A stretch of 7,772 nucleotides of DNA. Source: Gammaproteobacteria bacterium. GTDB taxonomy: Bacteria > Aquificota > Aquificia > Aquificales > QOAS01. The stretch's first letter is position 1, and the number at the start of each line of letters is the position of its first letter. The DNA is taken from contig QOAS01000073.1 of NCBI GenBank assembly GCA_003972855.1, positions 1 to 7,772 of the forward strand. The letters are read 5' to 3'. Of the stretch, positions 1 to 6,591 are shown piece by piece. The position numbers and the translations under genes are program-made. Below the pieces are notes generated by a model that was not told the DNA's origin, ran no database searches, and saw only the letters and a program-made list of their open reading frames with translations.

Positions 1-361
1 CAAAACCCGCCTTAAGGGTTTCGGGTAAAACGAGGGGACTATCGCCGTTTATTATGGCTACAAAACCTGCGCCGTATTTCTCCAAAAGGGGAAGCGCCTT
101 TAAAACCGCATCCGCAGTTCCACCTTTGGGGTTTTCTTGGAAGAAAAATTCCACGTCGGGGTAACCCTTAAAAACCTCCTCTACCAAATGATGTTTGTAA
201 CCTACGATAACACCCACCTTCAGGGGATTTAATCCCTCCTTTAAAGCCCTATAGGGGTAATAAACCATAGGTTTTCCCAAAAGGGGGTGGACCAGTTTGG
301 GTTTTTCGCTTTTAAACCTGCTACCTCTACCCGCCGCCAAGATTAAACCTATCAAAGACAT
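1..361 (-). CDS. glmU: GlmU, bifunctional UDP-GlcNAc pyrophosphorylase / GlcN-1-P acetyltransferase (N-terminal part only)
   Basis: Only the first 120 codons are present; the gene runs off the left edge. The visible part is the start of a nucleotidyltransferase fold: LILAAGRGSR (residues 6-15, nucleotide-binding loop), PKLVH (21-25) with the conserved Lys, GKPMV (29-33), GGTADAV (80-86), which matches the uridine-binding GTAxA motif of GlmU, and NGDSPL (105-110), whose Asp107 should bind Mg2+. In GlmU this domain joins UTP and GlcNAc-1-phosphate to make UDP-GlcNAc, the precursor for peptidoglycan and lipid A, in the cytoplasm. The acetyltransferase left-handed beta-helix would lie outside the window and cannot be confirmed, so a single-domain sugar-phosphate nucleotidyltransferase is possible. 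The ATG at 361 leaves the usual few residues before LILAAG. The gene lies 18 bp after uvrD on the same strand, so co-transcription is likely. No clear Shine-Dalgarno lies near this start; the purine-rich GGAGGAGG at the end of uvrD is too far upstream. Confidence 0.85.
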   Translation of the reverse strand, partial: MSLIGLILAAGRGSRFKSEKPKLVHPLLGKPMVYYPYRALKEGLNPLKVGVIVGYKHHLVEEVFKGYPDVEFFFQENPKGGTADAVLKALPLLEKYGAGFVAIINGDSPLVLPETLKAGF

Positions 362-379
362 TAACAAAGAATTTTTAAC

Positions 380-2482
380 TTAAACCTCCTCCAAAAAGTG
401 GGAGTGGATTTTCTTAACCTCACCGCCGAAGTCCACCATTGCGAAGGCCCCTTGAGTGGAAATTACTTTGCCTTTGCCAAAAACGGGGTGTTTGACCCTC
501 TGCCCGACCCTTAAATTTTTACCCTCCAAGGTCGGTTTTTTGTATTTATCGCTACCGCTTTGGGGTTTTTCCCTTTTAACCCCGCACATGGAAGTTTTAC
601 CCGAAACTTTTTGTTTCGCGAAATACCTCAAATCCAAAAGGTGTTTTGGTATTTCGCTCAAAAACCGCGAGGGTTTTCGCTCTATTTCCTTCCCACTTTT
701 GGTGTTTCTTTTCCTTACGTAGGAGAGGTAAAGTTTTTCCTTTGCCCTCGTTACCGCAACGTAAAATAGCCTCCTCTCCTCTTCCAGTTCTTCCTCGTTT
801 TCAAAGGCACTTTTGTGGGGAAATATTCCTTCTTCCAACCTCGGGAGGAATACGACCGAAAATTCCAACCCCTTTGACGCGTGGACGGTCATTACCCTTA
901 CGCCCCTTCCTCTGTCCTCCATTTCCGACTGCAAAAGGGCTATAAGTTGCAAAAATTCCGCCAAAGTCCTACCTTTACTTTGAGAGGAATGGGTAAGCCT
1001 TAAAAAGTATTCCACGTTTTCTATCCTATCTTGGGGGTTATTTTCCCTATAAAGTAGTTCGTAGTAGTCTATTTCGTCCAAGAGTTTTTGCAAATATTCC
1101 GCGTAGCGGGTTTGAACCTCTTCCCACTTTACATTAACAAAAAATTGAAGGAGTTTGGTAAGGGGTTCTCTAAATTCCTCTTCCAAATGGTAGGCGACTA
1201 TTTTTAAGGTTTCTATCCAATCGGTTTTGTAAAACCTGACCAAAGTTTTGTAAACCCTTTCCCACTTTCTCCCAAAAAATGCCCTGAGAATTCTCTCAAA
1301 AGCCAAATCGTCGGTGGGATTGTGCAAAAACCTCAAAAATGCCAAGGTATCTTTTATCTCTTTCCGTTCGTAAAACCTTGCGGTTCCGACTATGGTATAG
1401 GCGATACCTTCCTTTACAAAGGCTTTTTCTATCTTCTCGGTCAGATAGGAACTTCTTACCAAAACCGCAATGTCCTTTAGTTTGTAACCCCTCTCCTTTA
1501 GCAGTTTTATTTCTTTGGCAATCCAAAGGGCTTCTTCTTCTTCACTTTCAAACCTCCTCACGAGGGGTTTTTCTCCGAAATCCTTATCGGTTTTAAGTTG
1601 GGGAATAAGGGAAACCCACTTGGGATTGCAATTCCTTATAACCGCATTGGCTATTTCCAATATAACCCCTTTGGAACGGTAGTTTCTTTCCAGCTTTACC
1701 ACTTTGGGTGAAAAGTCTTCTTTGAACCTCAATATGTTTTCGGGATTGGCACCCCTCCACTGGTAGATTGCTTGGTTGGGGTCTCCCACTACACAAACGT
1801 TGTTTCTCGCTATCAGCTTTATAAACTCGTATTGGATTTCGTTGGTGTCCTGATACTCGTCCACCAGTATGTATTGGAAGTGGTTTTTCAGTTTTTCCCT
1901 CACCCGTGGGTTTTCCTTTAACAGTTTTACCGTAAAGTAGAGAAGGTCGCTAAAGTCCAAAGCGTTTAACTGTTTCAAACGTCTTTGGTAAGCTTCAAAA
2001 ATTTCCCAAAAGTGGTCTAAGGTATCTATCGCAATAAGACCCTCGTCGGTGGAAATAAACTTGCCACCTTCTTTGTATTTTGAAATAGCCTCCTCGTAAA
2101 GGGTGTCTTCAAAATCGGTGTCAAAATCTTTTAAAACCTGTTTTAAAACCCTACGGGCATCTTCCCTATCCAAAATGACGAAATCGGGGTTTATTCCTAT
2201 GTGTTTTCCACCCAACCTTAGTATTCGGTTGGCAACCGAATGGAAGGTTCCAACCCAAGGTAAATTTACACCCAAGGAATTTTTAATCCTGTCTTTAAGT
2301 TCTTTAGAAGCCTTATTGGTAAAGGTTATAGCCAAAATCCTTTTGGGGTCAAAACCCTTTCTTATTAAATACTCTATCTTTGCCACTATCGTTCGGGTTT
2401 TTCCACTTCCCGCCCCCGCGATTACCAAAAGCGCCCCGTCTAAATACTCTACCGCCTCCCTCTGCTCCTTATTTAGCTCCAC
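380..2482 (-). CDS. uvrD: UvrD/PcrA-type superfamily 1A DNA helicase
   Basis: ATP-dependent 3'-5' DNA helicase (700 aa) of the UvrD/PcrA/Rep family, which acts in nucleotide-excision and mismatch repair, in clearing RecA or stalled forks, and in transcription-coupled repair. The full SF1A motif set is visible: Q-motif LNKEQREAV (3-11), Walker A GAGSGKT (23-29), Ia ITFTNKAS (52-59), Ib GTFHS (78-82), Walker B VDEYQD (207-212), III GDPNQAIYQWRGA (233-245), IV NYRS (267-270), V MTVHASKGLEF (531-541) and VI VAVTRAKEKL (575-584). The C-terminus (about 657-692, VGQRVKHPVFGKGKV...VDFGG) is the Tudor-like domain which in PcrA/UvrD contacts RNA polymerase; this argues for PcrA/UvrD over Rep. The length is near normal. 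The start is a GTG at 2482, chosen because family homology begins at once; the frame stays open upstream, but there is no better start or Shine-Dalgarno. It is divergent from der and probably leads a uvrD-glmU transcript. Confidence 0.95.
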   Translation of the reverse strand: MELNKEQREAVEYLDGALLVIAGAGSGKTRTIVAKIEYLIRKGFDPKRILAITFTNKASKELKDRIKNSLGVNLPWVGTFHSVANRILRLGGKHIGINPDFVILDREDARRVLKQVLKDFDTDFEDTLYEEAISKYKEGGKFISTDEGLIAIDTLDHFWEIFEAYQRRLKQLNALDFSDLLYFTVKLLKENPRVREKLKNHFQYILVDEYQDTNEIQYEFIKLIARNNVCVVGDPNQAIYQWRGANPENILRFKEDFSPKVVKLERNYRSKGVILEIANAVIRNCNPKWVSLIPQLKTDKDFGEKPLVRRFESEEEEALWIAKEIKLLKERGYKLKDIAVLVRSSYLTEKIEKAFVKEGIAYTIVGTARFYERKEIKDTLAFLRFLHNPTDDLAFERILRAFFGRKWERVYKTLVRFYKTDWIETLKIVAYHLEEEFREPLTKLLQFFVNVKWEEVQTRYAEYLQKLLDEIDYYELLYRENNPQDRIENVEYFLRLTHSSQSKGRTLAEFLQLIALLQSEMEDRGRGVRVMTVHASKGLEFSVVFLPRLEEGIFPHKSAFENEEELEEERRLFYVAVTRAKEKLYLSYVRKRNTKSGKEIERKPSRFLSEIPKHLLDLRYFAKQKVSGKTSMCGVKREKPQSGSDKYKKPTLEGKNLRVGQRVKHPVFGKGKVISTQGAFAMVDFGGEVKKIHSHFLEEV

Positions 2483-2491
2483 AATGAATTC

Positions 2492-2499
2492 GTTATAAA
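2492..2499. promoter_or_regulatory. Candidate shared, symmetric -10 region for divergent uvrD and der
   Basis: The 32-bp gap between the two starts contains the palindrome TTATAA (2493-2498). Read on the plus strand it gives TATAAA (2494-2499), about 15 bp before the der ATG. Read on the minus strand it gives TATAAC (2497-2492), about 9 bp before the uvrD GTG. Neither direction has a convincing -35 at 16-18 bp. If it is used, the uvrD mRNA would be almost leaderless and the der leader only about 8-10 nt. This is inferred from sequence pattern alone. Confidence 0.3.
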
Positions 2500-2514
2500 T
2501 TAAACCACCTTGAA

Positions 2515-3858
2515 ATGGGAGAAAACACGGTAAACGCGGGAAAAGTCGTAATAGTGGGAAGACCCAATGTAGGAAAATCCACCCTCTTTAACAAATTAGT
2601 GGGAAAGAGAAAATCGGTAGTGGAGGACAAACCGGGGGTAACCCGCGACAAGGTGGAAGACTTTGCCAAGTGGCAGAACAAAATTTTCCGTCTGGTTGAT
2701 ACCGGCGGACTTATGCCTCATGCCCGTGATTTTTTCCTCCCCAAAGTTAGGGAGCAGATAGAAAAGGAACTACCTTCCGCGGATGCAATTCTTTTCGTGG
2801 TAGACGCGAGGGAGGGACTTACCTCCCTTGACGAGGAAATAGCCCAAATGCTTTTACCTTACAGGGATAAAGTCTTTGTCGTTATCAATAAGGTGGATAG
2901 CAAGGAAGCTAAACGAAATGTGTATGACTTTTACGTATTTCCCTTCAGGGGTTATTATCCCGTTTCCTCCATTCACGGACACGGTTTGGCGGAACTTTTG
3001 GACGACCTCACCGAGTTTATAAAAACCGATGAGAAACAAAAGGAGGAAATTCTTAAAGAGGAGCTAAAGGACATACCCAAGATAGCGATAATAGGGAGAC
3101 CCAATGTGGGTAAATCCTCCCTATTTAACCAAATAGTGGGAGAGGAAAGAACAATTGTTTCTCCCATAGCGGGAACGACCGTAGATGCGGTGGACACTTT
3201 GGTGGAGAGAAACGGTAAAAAATATCTGTTTATAGATACCGCGGGTGTTCGGCGTCCTTCCAATGTAGAATACGGCGTGGAATTCTTTGCGGTCAATAGA
3301 ACCCTAAATGCCATAGAACGCTCCGATATATGCATTCTCGTAATAGATGGACAAGAGGGGGTTACCCACCAAGACCAGCGTTTGGCTGGACTAACCTTTA
3401 GAAGGGGTAAAGGATTGGTAATAGACATTAACAAGGCAGACCTTATGCCCGTTTCCCCCGACGAGGCGGAAAGGCAGGTAAGGAGAAGGCTATTTTTTGT
3501 AGATTACGCACCGGTTGTTTTTACCATTGCAACCGAAGGTGACGGAATAGACAATCTATTTAGTGCCATAGACTTGGTTTGGGAGGACTACAATAGGAAA
3601 CACAAAACTTCATATGTAAATAACTGTATTAGAAAGATAATAAGAACCAATCCTCCACCTTCCTACAGGGGTAAACCGACCAAAATTTACTACGCCTTTC
3701 AAAAGAAAACCAGACCCCCCACGGTGGTGGTTATAACAAACCGCACCGAGAGTTGGAAAGAACACTACAAAAAGTTTTTTATCCGACGCCTTAGGGAGTG
3801 TCTAAATATCCACTACGCACCATTGGTTTTGGAAATAGCGGAAAGGGAAGAGGACTAA
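2515..3858 (+). CDS. der: Der (EngA), double-domain ribosome assembly GTPase
   Basis: Essential GTPase that assists late maturation of the 50S ribosomal subunit (447 aa, close to the usual 435-490). It has two tandem GTPase domains and a C-terminal KH-like RNA-binding domain. Domain 1: G1 GRPNVGKS (15-22), G2 PGVTRD (40-45), G3 DTGG (62-65), G4 NKVD (125-128), G5 region SSIHGHG (151-157). Domain 2: G1 GRPNVGKS (194-201), G2 AGTTVDAV (219-226), G3 DTAG (241-244), G4 NKAD (306-309), G5 region TIATEGDG (337-344). The KH-like domain (about 363-445) carries the signature NPPPSYRGKPTKIYYA (379-394). Domain 2 is unusual: the GTTRD arginine is Val, and NKWD is NKAD. The ATG at 2515 leaves about 10 residues before the first beta-strand; no Shine-Dalgarno precedes it. 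It is divergent from uvrD, and its stop overlaps that of the convergent channel gene. Confidence 0.97.
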   Translation: MGENTVNAGKVVIVGRPNVGKSTLFNKLVGKRKSVVEDKPGVTRDKVEDFAKWQNKIFRLVDTGGLMPHARDFFLPKVREQIEKELPSADAILFVVDAREGLTSLDEEIAQMLLPYRDKVFVVINKVDSKEAKRNVYDFYVFPFRGYYPVSSIHGHGLAELLDDLTEFIKTDEKQKEEILKEELKDIPKIAIIGRPNVGKSSLFNQIVGEERTIVSPIAGTTVDAVDTLVERNGKKYLFIDTAGVRRPSNVEYGVEFFAVNRTLNAIERSDICILVIDGQEGVTHQDQRLAGLTFRRGKGLVIDINKADLMPVSPDEAERQVRRRLFFVDYAPVVFTIATEGDGIDNLFSAIDLVWEDYNRKHKTSYVNNCIRKIIRTNPPPSYRGKPTKIYYAFQKKTRPPTVVVITNRTESWKEHYKKFFIRRLRECLNIHYAPLVLEIAEREED

Positions 3859-5018
3859 ACGGGGATTTTTCTCTCCTGAACTTTTTCCAACCAAGAAAGG
3901 GCTTTATCAAGGCTTTCCGGTTTACCCAAGAGGATTAGAATGTCTCCGCTGTAAATTTCCGTTTCCCCTCTTAGGTTCATATCCAACCGTCCGTCCGCCC
4001 TCCTTATGGCTACAACCGTAACGCCAAATTTCCTCCGTAGGTCTAACTCTATTAGGGTTTTTCCTTCTAAGGGGGAATCTTTTTTTACCTCAAACTCCGA
4101 GAGGTCTATTTCGCTCTCTTCACCGAAGGCGATTTTCTCAAGAATGTTGGCAACCACAAAGGTGTGGGGGTGGAAGATAAGGGCGGCGATTCGTCCCGCA
4201 ATTATGTGGTCGGGAACTATAACGTGGTTTGCCCCCAGTTCCCTAAGTTTTAGTGCGGTCTCGTAGGTTTTGGCTATACCGATAATTTCAAAATCCCCGT
4301 CGGGTCTAAGCAAACGGGAGGTAACTATTATGGAGATGTTCTTCGCCTCGTCCAAAGAGGTTGTAATAAGTCCCCTGGCTTCCTTTATGTTTGCCAAATA
4401 GAGGGTGGATTTTTTGTAAGGCTCACCTATTACGAAGTATTTAATTCCTTCGGTCTCCAAAAGTTGTTTGGTTTCCTTGTCCTCCTTTTCAAGGATTACT
4501 ACAACTTTGTAACCCCTCTCTTTGAGGAACTTAATGAGTTCCTTCGCTATGGTGTTGTAGCCCGCTACTATGTAGTGACCCCTAATTTTCTGGATTTCTT
4601 TGAGCATTCTCCACTCCCTGTAAATTTCTAAGATATCTTCCTTGAAGAACAAATCCGCCAAAACCCCCGTTGCGTAGAAAAAGGCGGTTATACCCGCAAA
4701 GTCCAAAAATATGGTAAAAAGCCTTCCCGCCGAATCCAGCTCAATAATTTCACCGTAACCTATGGTGGAAACTCCTATAAAGGTTTGATAAAAGGCGATA
4801 AGGGGTGGAAAGTTTTCTATAAGCATATAGCCTATAGTTCCAAAGTAGTGAACCAAAATGATGAGAATTAAAGGTTGTCTTAATCTCGTGAGAAGTTCAA
4901 AAAATCTACTTTCCAAATAGGTTAGGCGGTTTTGTTCCCTCCTTTGGCGTTTTTTCTTTTTAATCTTTCTTTGGAGTTGGGCAAGTTTCCTTCTAATCCG
5001 CTGTTTCTTAGTAAGCAT
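3855..5018 (-). CDS. Two-transmembrane potassium channel with RCK (TrkA-N/TrkA-C) regulatory domains
   Basis: Predicted K+ channel subunit (387 aa) of the MthK-like class, expected to work as a tetramer in the inner membrane with a cytoplasmic ligand-gated RCK ring. Segments: a strongly basic cytoplasmic N-terminus (1-45, with KIKKKKRQRR near 18-27); TM1 about 48-66; pore helix about 72-84; selectivity filter TIGYGE (85-90); TM2 about 98-122; RCK-N Rossmann-like domain from GHYIVAGYN (147-155) to about 285; RCK-C about 305-380 (GKTLIELDLRRKFGV onward). The filter ends in Glu where TVGYGD has Asp, and the Rossmann glycine motif is AGYNTIA rather than GxGxxG, so NAD(H) binding is not assured and another ligand is possible. 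The ATG at 5018 is supported by GGGGGAG seven bases upstream. It is divergent from dnaX and convergent with der. A TrkA-type transporter subunit is excluded by the pore segment. Confidence 0.92.
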   Translation of the reverse strand: MLTKKQRIRRKLAQLQRKIKKKKRQRREQNRLTYLESRFFELLTRLRQPLILIILVHYFGTIGYMLIENFPPLIAFYQTFIGVSTIGYGEIIELDSAGRLFTIFLDFAGITAFFYATGVLADLFFKEDILEIYREWRMLKEIQKIRGHYIVAGYNTIAKELIKFLKERGYKVVVILEKEDKETKQLLETEGIKYFVIGEPYKKSTLYLANIKEARGLITTSLDEAKNISIIVTSRLLRPDGDFEIIGIAKTYETALKLRELGANHVIVPDHIIAGRIAALIFHPHTFVVANILEKIAFGEESEIDLSEFEVKKDSPLEGKTLIELDLRRKFGVTVVAIRRADGRLDMNLRGETEIYSGDILILLGKPESLDKALSWLEKVQERKIPV

Positions 5019-5048
5019 TTGGTAACTCCCCCGTTTTTAAATTAGATT
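5019..5048 (+). promoter_or_regulatory. Weak candidate promoter for dnaX in the 34-bp divergent gap
   Basis: TTGGTA (5019-5024) and TAGATT (5043-5048) are separated by 18 bp and each match 4 of 6 consensus bases. Transcription would begin at about the dnaX ATG (5053), giving a leaderless mRNA, which fits the absence of a Shine-Dalgarno before dnaX. The -35 half abuts the start codon of the divergent channel gene, so the two transcription units would compete for the same DNA. Speculative. Confidence 0.2.
5026..5032 (-). promoter_or_regulatory. Ribosome binding site of the K+ channel gene
   Basis: On the minus strand GGGGGAG ends 7 nt before the ATG at 5018. It is the only start in the window with a clear, well-spaced Shine-Dalgarno, and it fixes this start codon. 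Confidence 0.65.
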
Positions 5049-5052
5049 AGTA

Positions 5053-6591
5053 ATGACCTATATTCCCTTTGCCAGAAAATACAGACCCCAATTTTTTAGG
5101 GAAGTGGTAGGACAGGAGACCGCGGTAAGAACTTTGAAAAATGCGGTAAAGACCGGTAAAGTTGCCCATGCTTATATCTTTGCAGGACCCCGAGGGGTAG
5201 GAAAAACGACCATTGCCCGAATTTTGGCGAAAGCTTTAAATTGTTTAAACCCCCAAGGGGAGGAACCGTGCGGACAGTGTGAAAACTGCAAGGCTATAAC
5301 CAAGGGTAACTTTCCCGACCTCATAGAAATTGACGCCGCCTCCAACAGGGGTATAGACGACATTAGACAACTTAAGGAAACCGTTTCTTACGCACCCATA
5401 AAGGGTAAATACAAGGTTTACATCATTGACGAAGCCCATATGCTAACAAAGGAAGCCTTCAACGCCCTACTTAAGACCTTGGAAGAACCCCCACCTCGGA
5501 CGGTATTTATTCTCTGCACCACCGAGTTGGACAAGATAATACCCACGATACAATCCCGTTGCCAGAGGCTTATATTTAGGAGACTTCCCGAGGAGAAAAT
5601 TGTTTTCCAACTCCAAAAGATTTGTGAAAAAGAGGGAATAACCTATGAAGAAGGGGCTTTAAAACTAATAGCCCAAGCCAGTGAGGGGTGTATGAGGGAT
5701 GCCACTTCCATTTTAGACCAAGCGTCCATCTATTGCGACAACAATGTAACCGAAACCGCGGTAAGGGAATTTTTGGGAATAGTTTCCCGCGATAGGGTGG
5801 AAAAGTTTCTTAAAAACCTCGCGGAGGGGGATACCCGGTATTGCCTAAACGAACTTCAAAAGTTGGAAGAGGAAGGATACAACCTCGTAAAGTTTTGGGA
5901 GGAGGTGGACAATCTCCTATTTGAGTCTTTGGTAAATAAAAAACTCGGAAAGGAAGTCGGCGGTTATTTAAAAGACCAACCTTTGGAGAAACTCCTTTAT
6001 TTGGAGCAGATAACCTCCAAAGCCCTTTCGGAGGCAAAATTTAAAGAACCTTCGCGGGTTTTTAAATTGGCGGTATTAAAGGCTTCGCTCGTTAAAGATA
6101 TCATCCCCCTCGGGGAACTGGTTAAGCTTGCAAGATTGGGAAAACTCACCTCAAAGGAGGTTTTACCTTCGGAAACCCCCAAAGTGGAAAGCGAAAAACC
6201 AAAGGAACAACCCAAGGAGGAAAGTGTAAAACAAGAACAACCCAAGGAGGAGAAAAAGGAAGAATTCCATCAACCCGAAAAGGAATCCGTTAAAGAGGGA
6301 AAACCCAAAGAGGAGAAAAAAGTCCTTATTACCCGTCAGCAGTTTGTAAACAAACTCATAAAGGACGAAATTGTGGAAAAACCCTTTGTAAGTATGCTAA
6401 TCAAATATATAAAAGAAACCGAAAACGGTTTGGTTGTGGAAATTCCCGAAAGCTTCTACAAAAGTTTTGCAAGCGACATTGAAAAACTGAAAAAGTATTA
6501 CGGAAAATACGCCACCTTTGAAGTTAAGGAGGAGGTGCAAAAAACCGAAAAAAAGTTCACAAAACTGAAAAATACCCGTTATCTGTTTTGA
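5053..6591 (+). CDS. dnaX: DnaX, DNA polymerase III clamp-loader subunit tau/gamma
   Basis: AAA+ ATPase of the replicative clamp loader, which opens and loads the beta clamp at primer ends and, as tau, holds the polymerase cores together (512 aa in the zero frame). Visible: N-terminal FARKYRPQFFREVVGQE (6-22); Walker A GPRGVGKT (45-52); a four-cysteine zinc module C64, C73, C76, C79; Walker B IIDEAH (124-129); sensor 1 around CTTE (155-158); SRC motif with arginine finger R169 (168-170); sensor 2 in GCMRDA (212-217); the collar domain III about 245-360; a charged Lys/Glu/Pro/Gln linker (about 372-424); and a C-terminal domain (about 426-495) expected to bind other replisome parts. The ATG at 5053 matches the usual family start; there is no Shine-Dalgarno. 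The frame ends 11 codons after a slippery A-run, and the -1 frame offers a DnaX-like tail (see separate entries). dnaX converges on the exported-protein gene 51 bp away. Confidence 0.97.
   Translation: MTYIPFARKYRPQFFREVVGQETAVRTLKNAVKTGKVAHAYIFAGPRGVGKTTIARILAKALNCLNPQGEEPCGQCENCKAITKGNFPDLIEIDAASNRGIDDIRQLKETVSYAPIKGKYKVYIIDEAHMLTKEAFNALLKTLEEPPPRTVFILCTTELDKIIPTIQSRCQRLIFRRLPEEKIVFQLQKICEKEGITYEEGALKLIAQASEGCMRDATSILDQASIYCDNNVTETAVREFLGIVSRDRVEKFLKNLAEGDTRYCLNELQKLEEEGYNLVKFWEEVDNLLFESLVNKKLGKEVGGYLKDQPLEKLLYLEQITSKALSEAKFKEPSRVFKLAVLKASLVKDIIPLGELVKLARLGKLTSKEVLPSETPKVESEKPKEQPKEESVKQEQPKEEKKEEFHQPEKESVKEGKPKEEKKVLITRQQFVNKLIKDEIVEKPFVSMLIKYIKETENGLVVEIPESFYKSFASDIEKLKKYYGKYATFEVKEEVQKTEKKFTKLKNTRYLF
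6205..6251 (+). repeat. 17-bp direct repeat in the dnaX linker
   Basis: GAACAACCCAAGGAGGA occurs exactly at 6205-6221 and 6235-6251, a period of 30 bp or ten codons. It encodes EQPKEE twice, and a diverged third unit (KESVKEGKPKEE) follows. It marks the low-complexity hinge between the clamp-loader body and the C-terminal domain, and probably grew by in-frame slippage or unequal exchange. Confidence 0.8.
6530..6555 (+). promoter_or_regulatory. Candidate -1 frameshift signal in dnaX: internal SD plus A AAA AAG
   Basis: AGGAGG (6530-6535, within AAGGAGGAGGTG) lies 13 nt before the heptamer A AAA AAG (6549-6555). The heptamer is in zero-frame phase GAA AAA AAG, codons 499-501. This is the heptamer and phase of the E. 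coli dnaX frameshift site, where an upstream SD also stimulates slipping. The run is A7 (6548-6554), so transcriptional slippage, as in Thermus dnaX, is an alternative. No strong pseudoknot follows; the only nearby pairings are weak 6-bp arms (CAAAAC 6560-6565 with GTTTTG 6585-6590; CCGTTA 6576-6581 with TAACGG 6608-6613). The linker is purine-rich by codon choice, so the SD match could be incidental. Confidence 0.45.

Noticed and set aside
3..21. Inverted repeat AAACCC/GGGTTT near the left edge
   Set aside because: It is short, AT-closed and inside glmU coding sequence, with no T-run. Likely chance.
456..945. Overlapping plus-strand open frames of about 70-100 codons
   Set aside because: They lie antisense to uvrD, overlap each other in different frames, have low-complexity Pro/Phe/Leu-rich products and no start context. 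The helicase on the other strand explains the sequence.
2103..2498. 131-codon plus-strand open frame across the 5' end of uvrD
   Set aside because: The opposite strand encodes the conserved Walker A and motif Ia region of the helicase. The product is Ser/Lys-rich with no recognisable pattern.
2973..3434. 153-codon minus-strand open frame inside der
   Set aside because: It is a shadow of the second GTPase domain of der; its Ser/Thr/Pro-rich product is typical of antisense reading.
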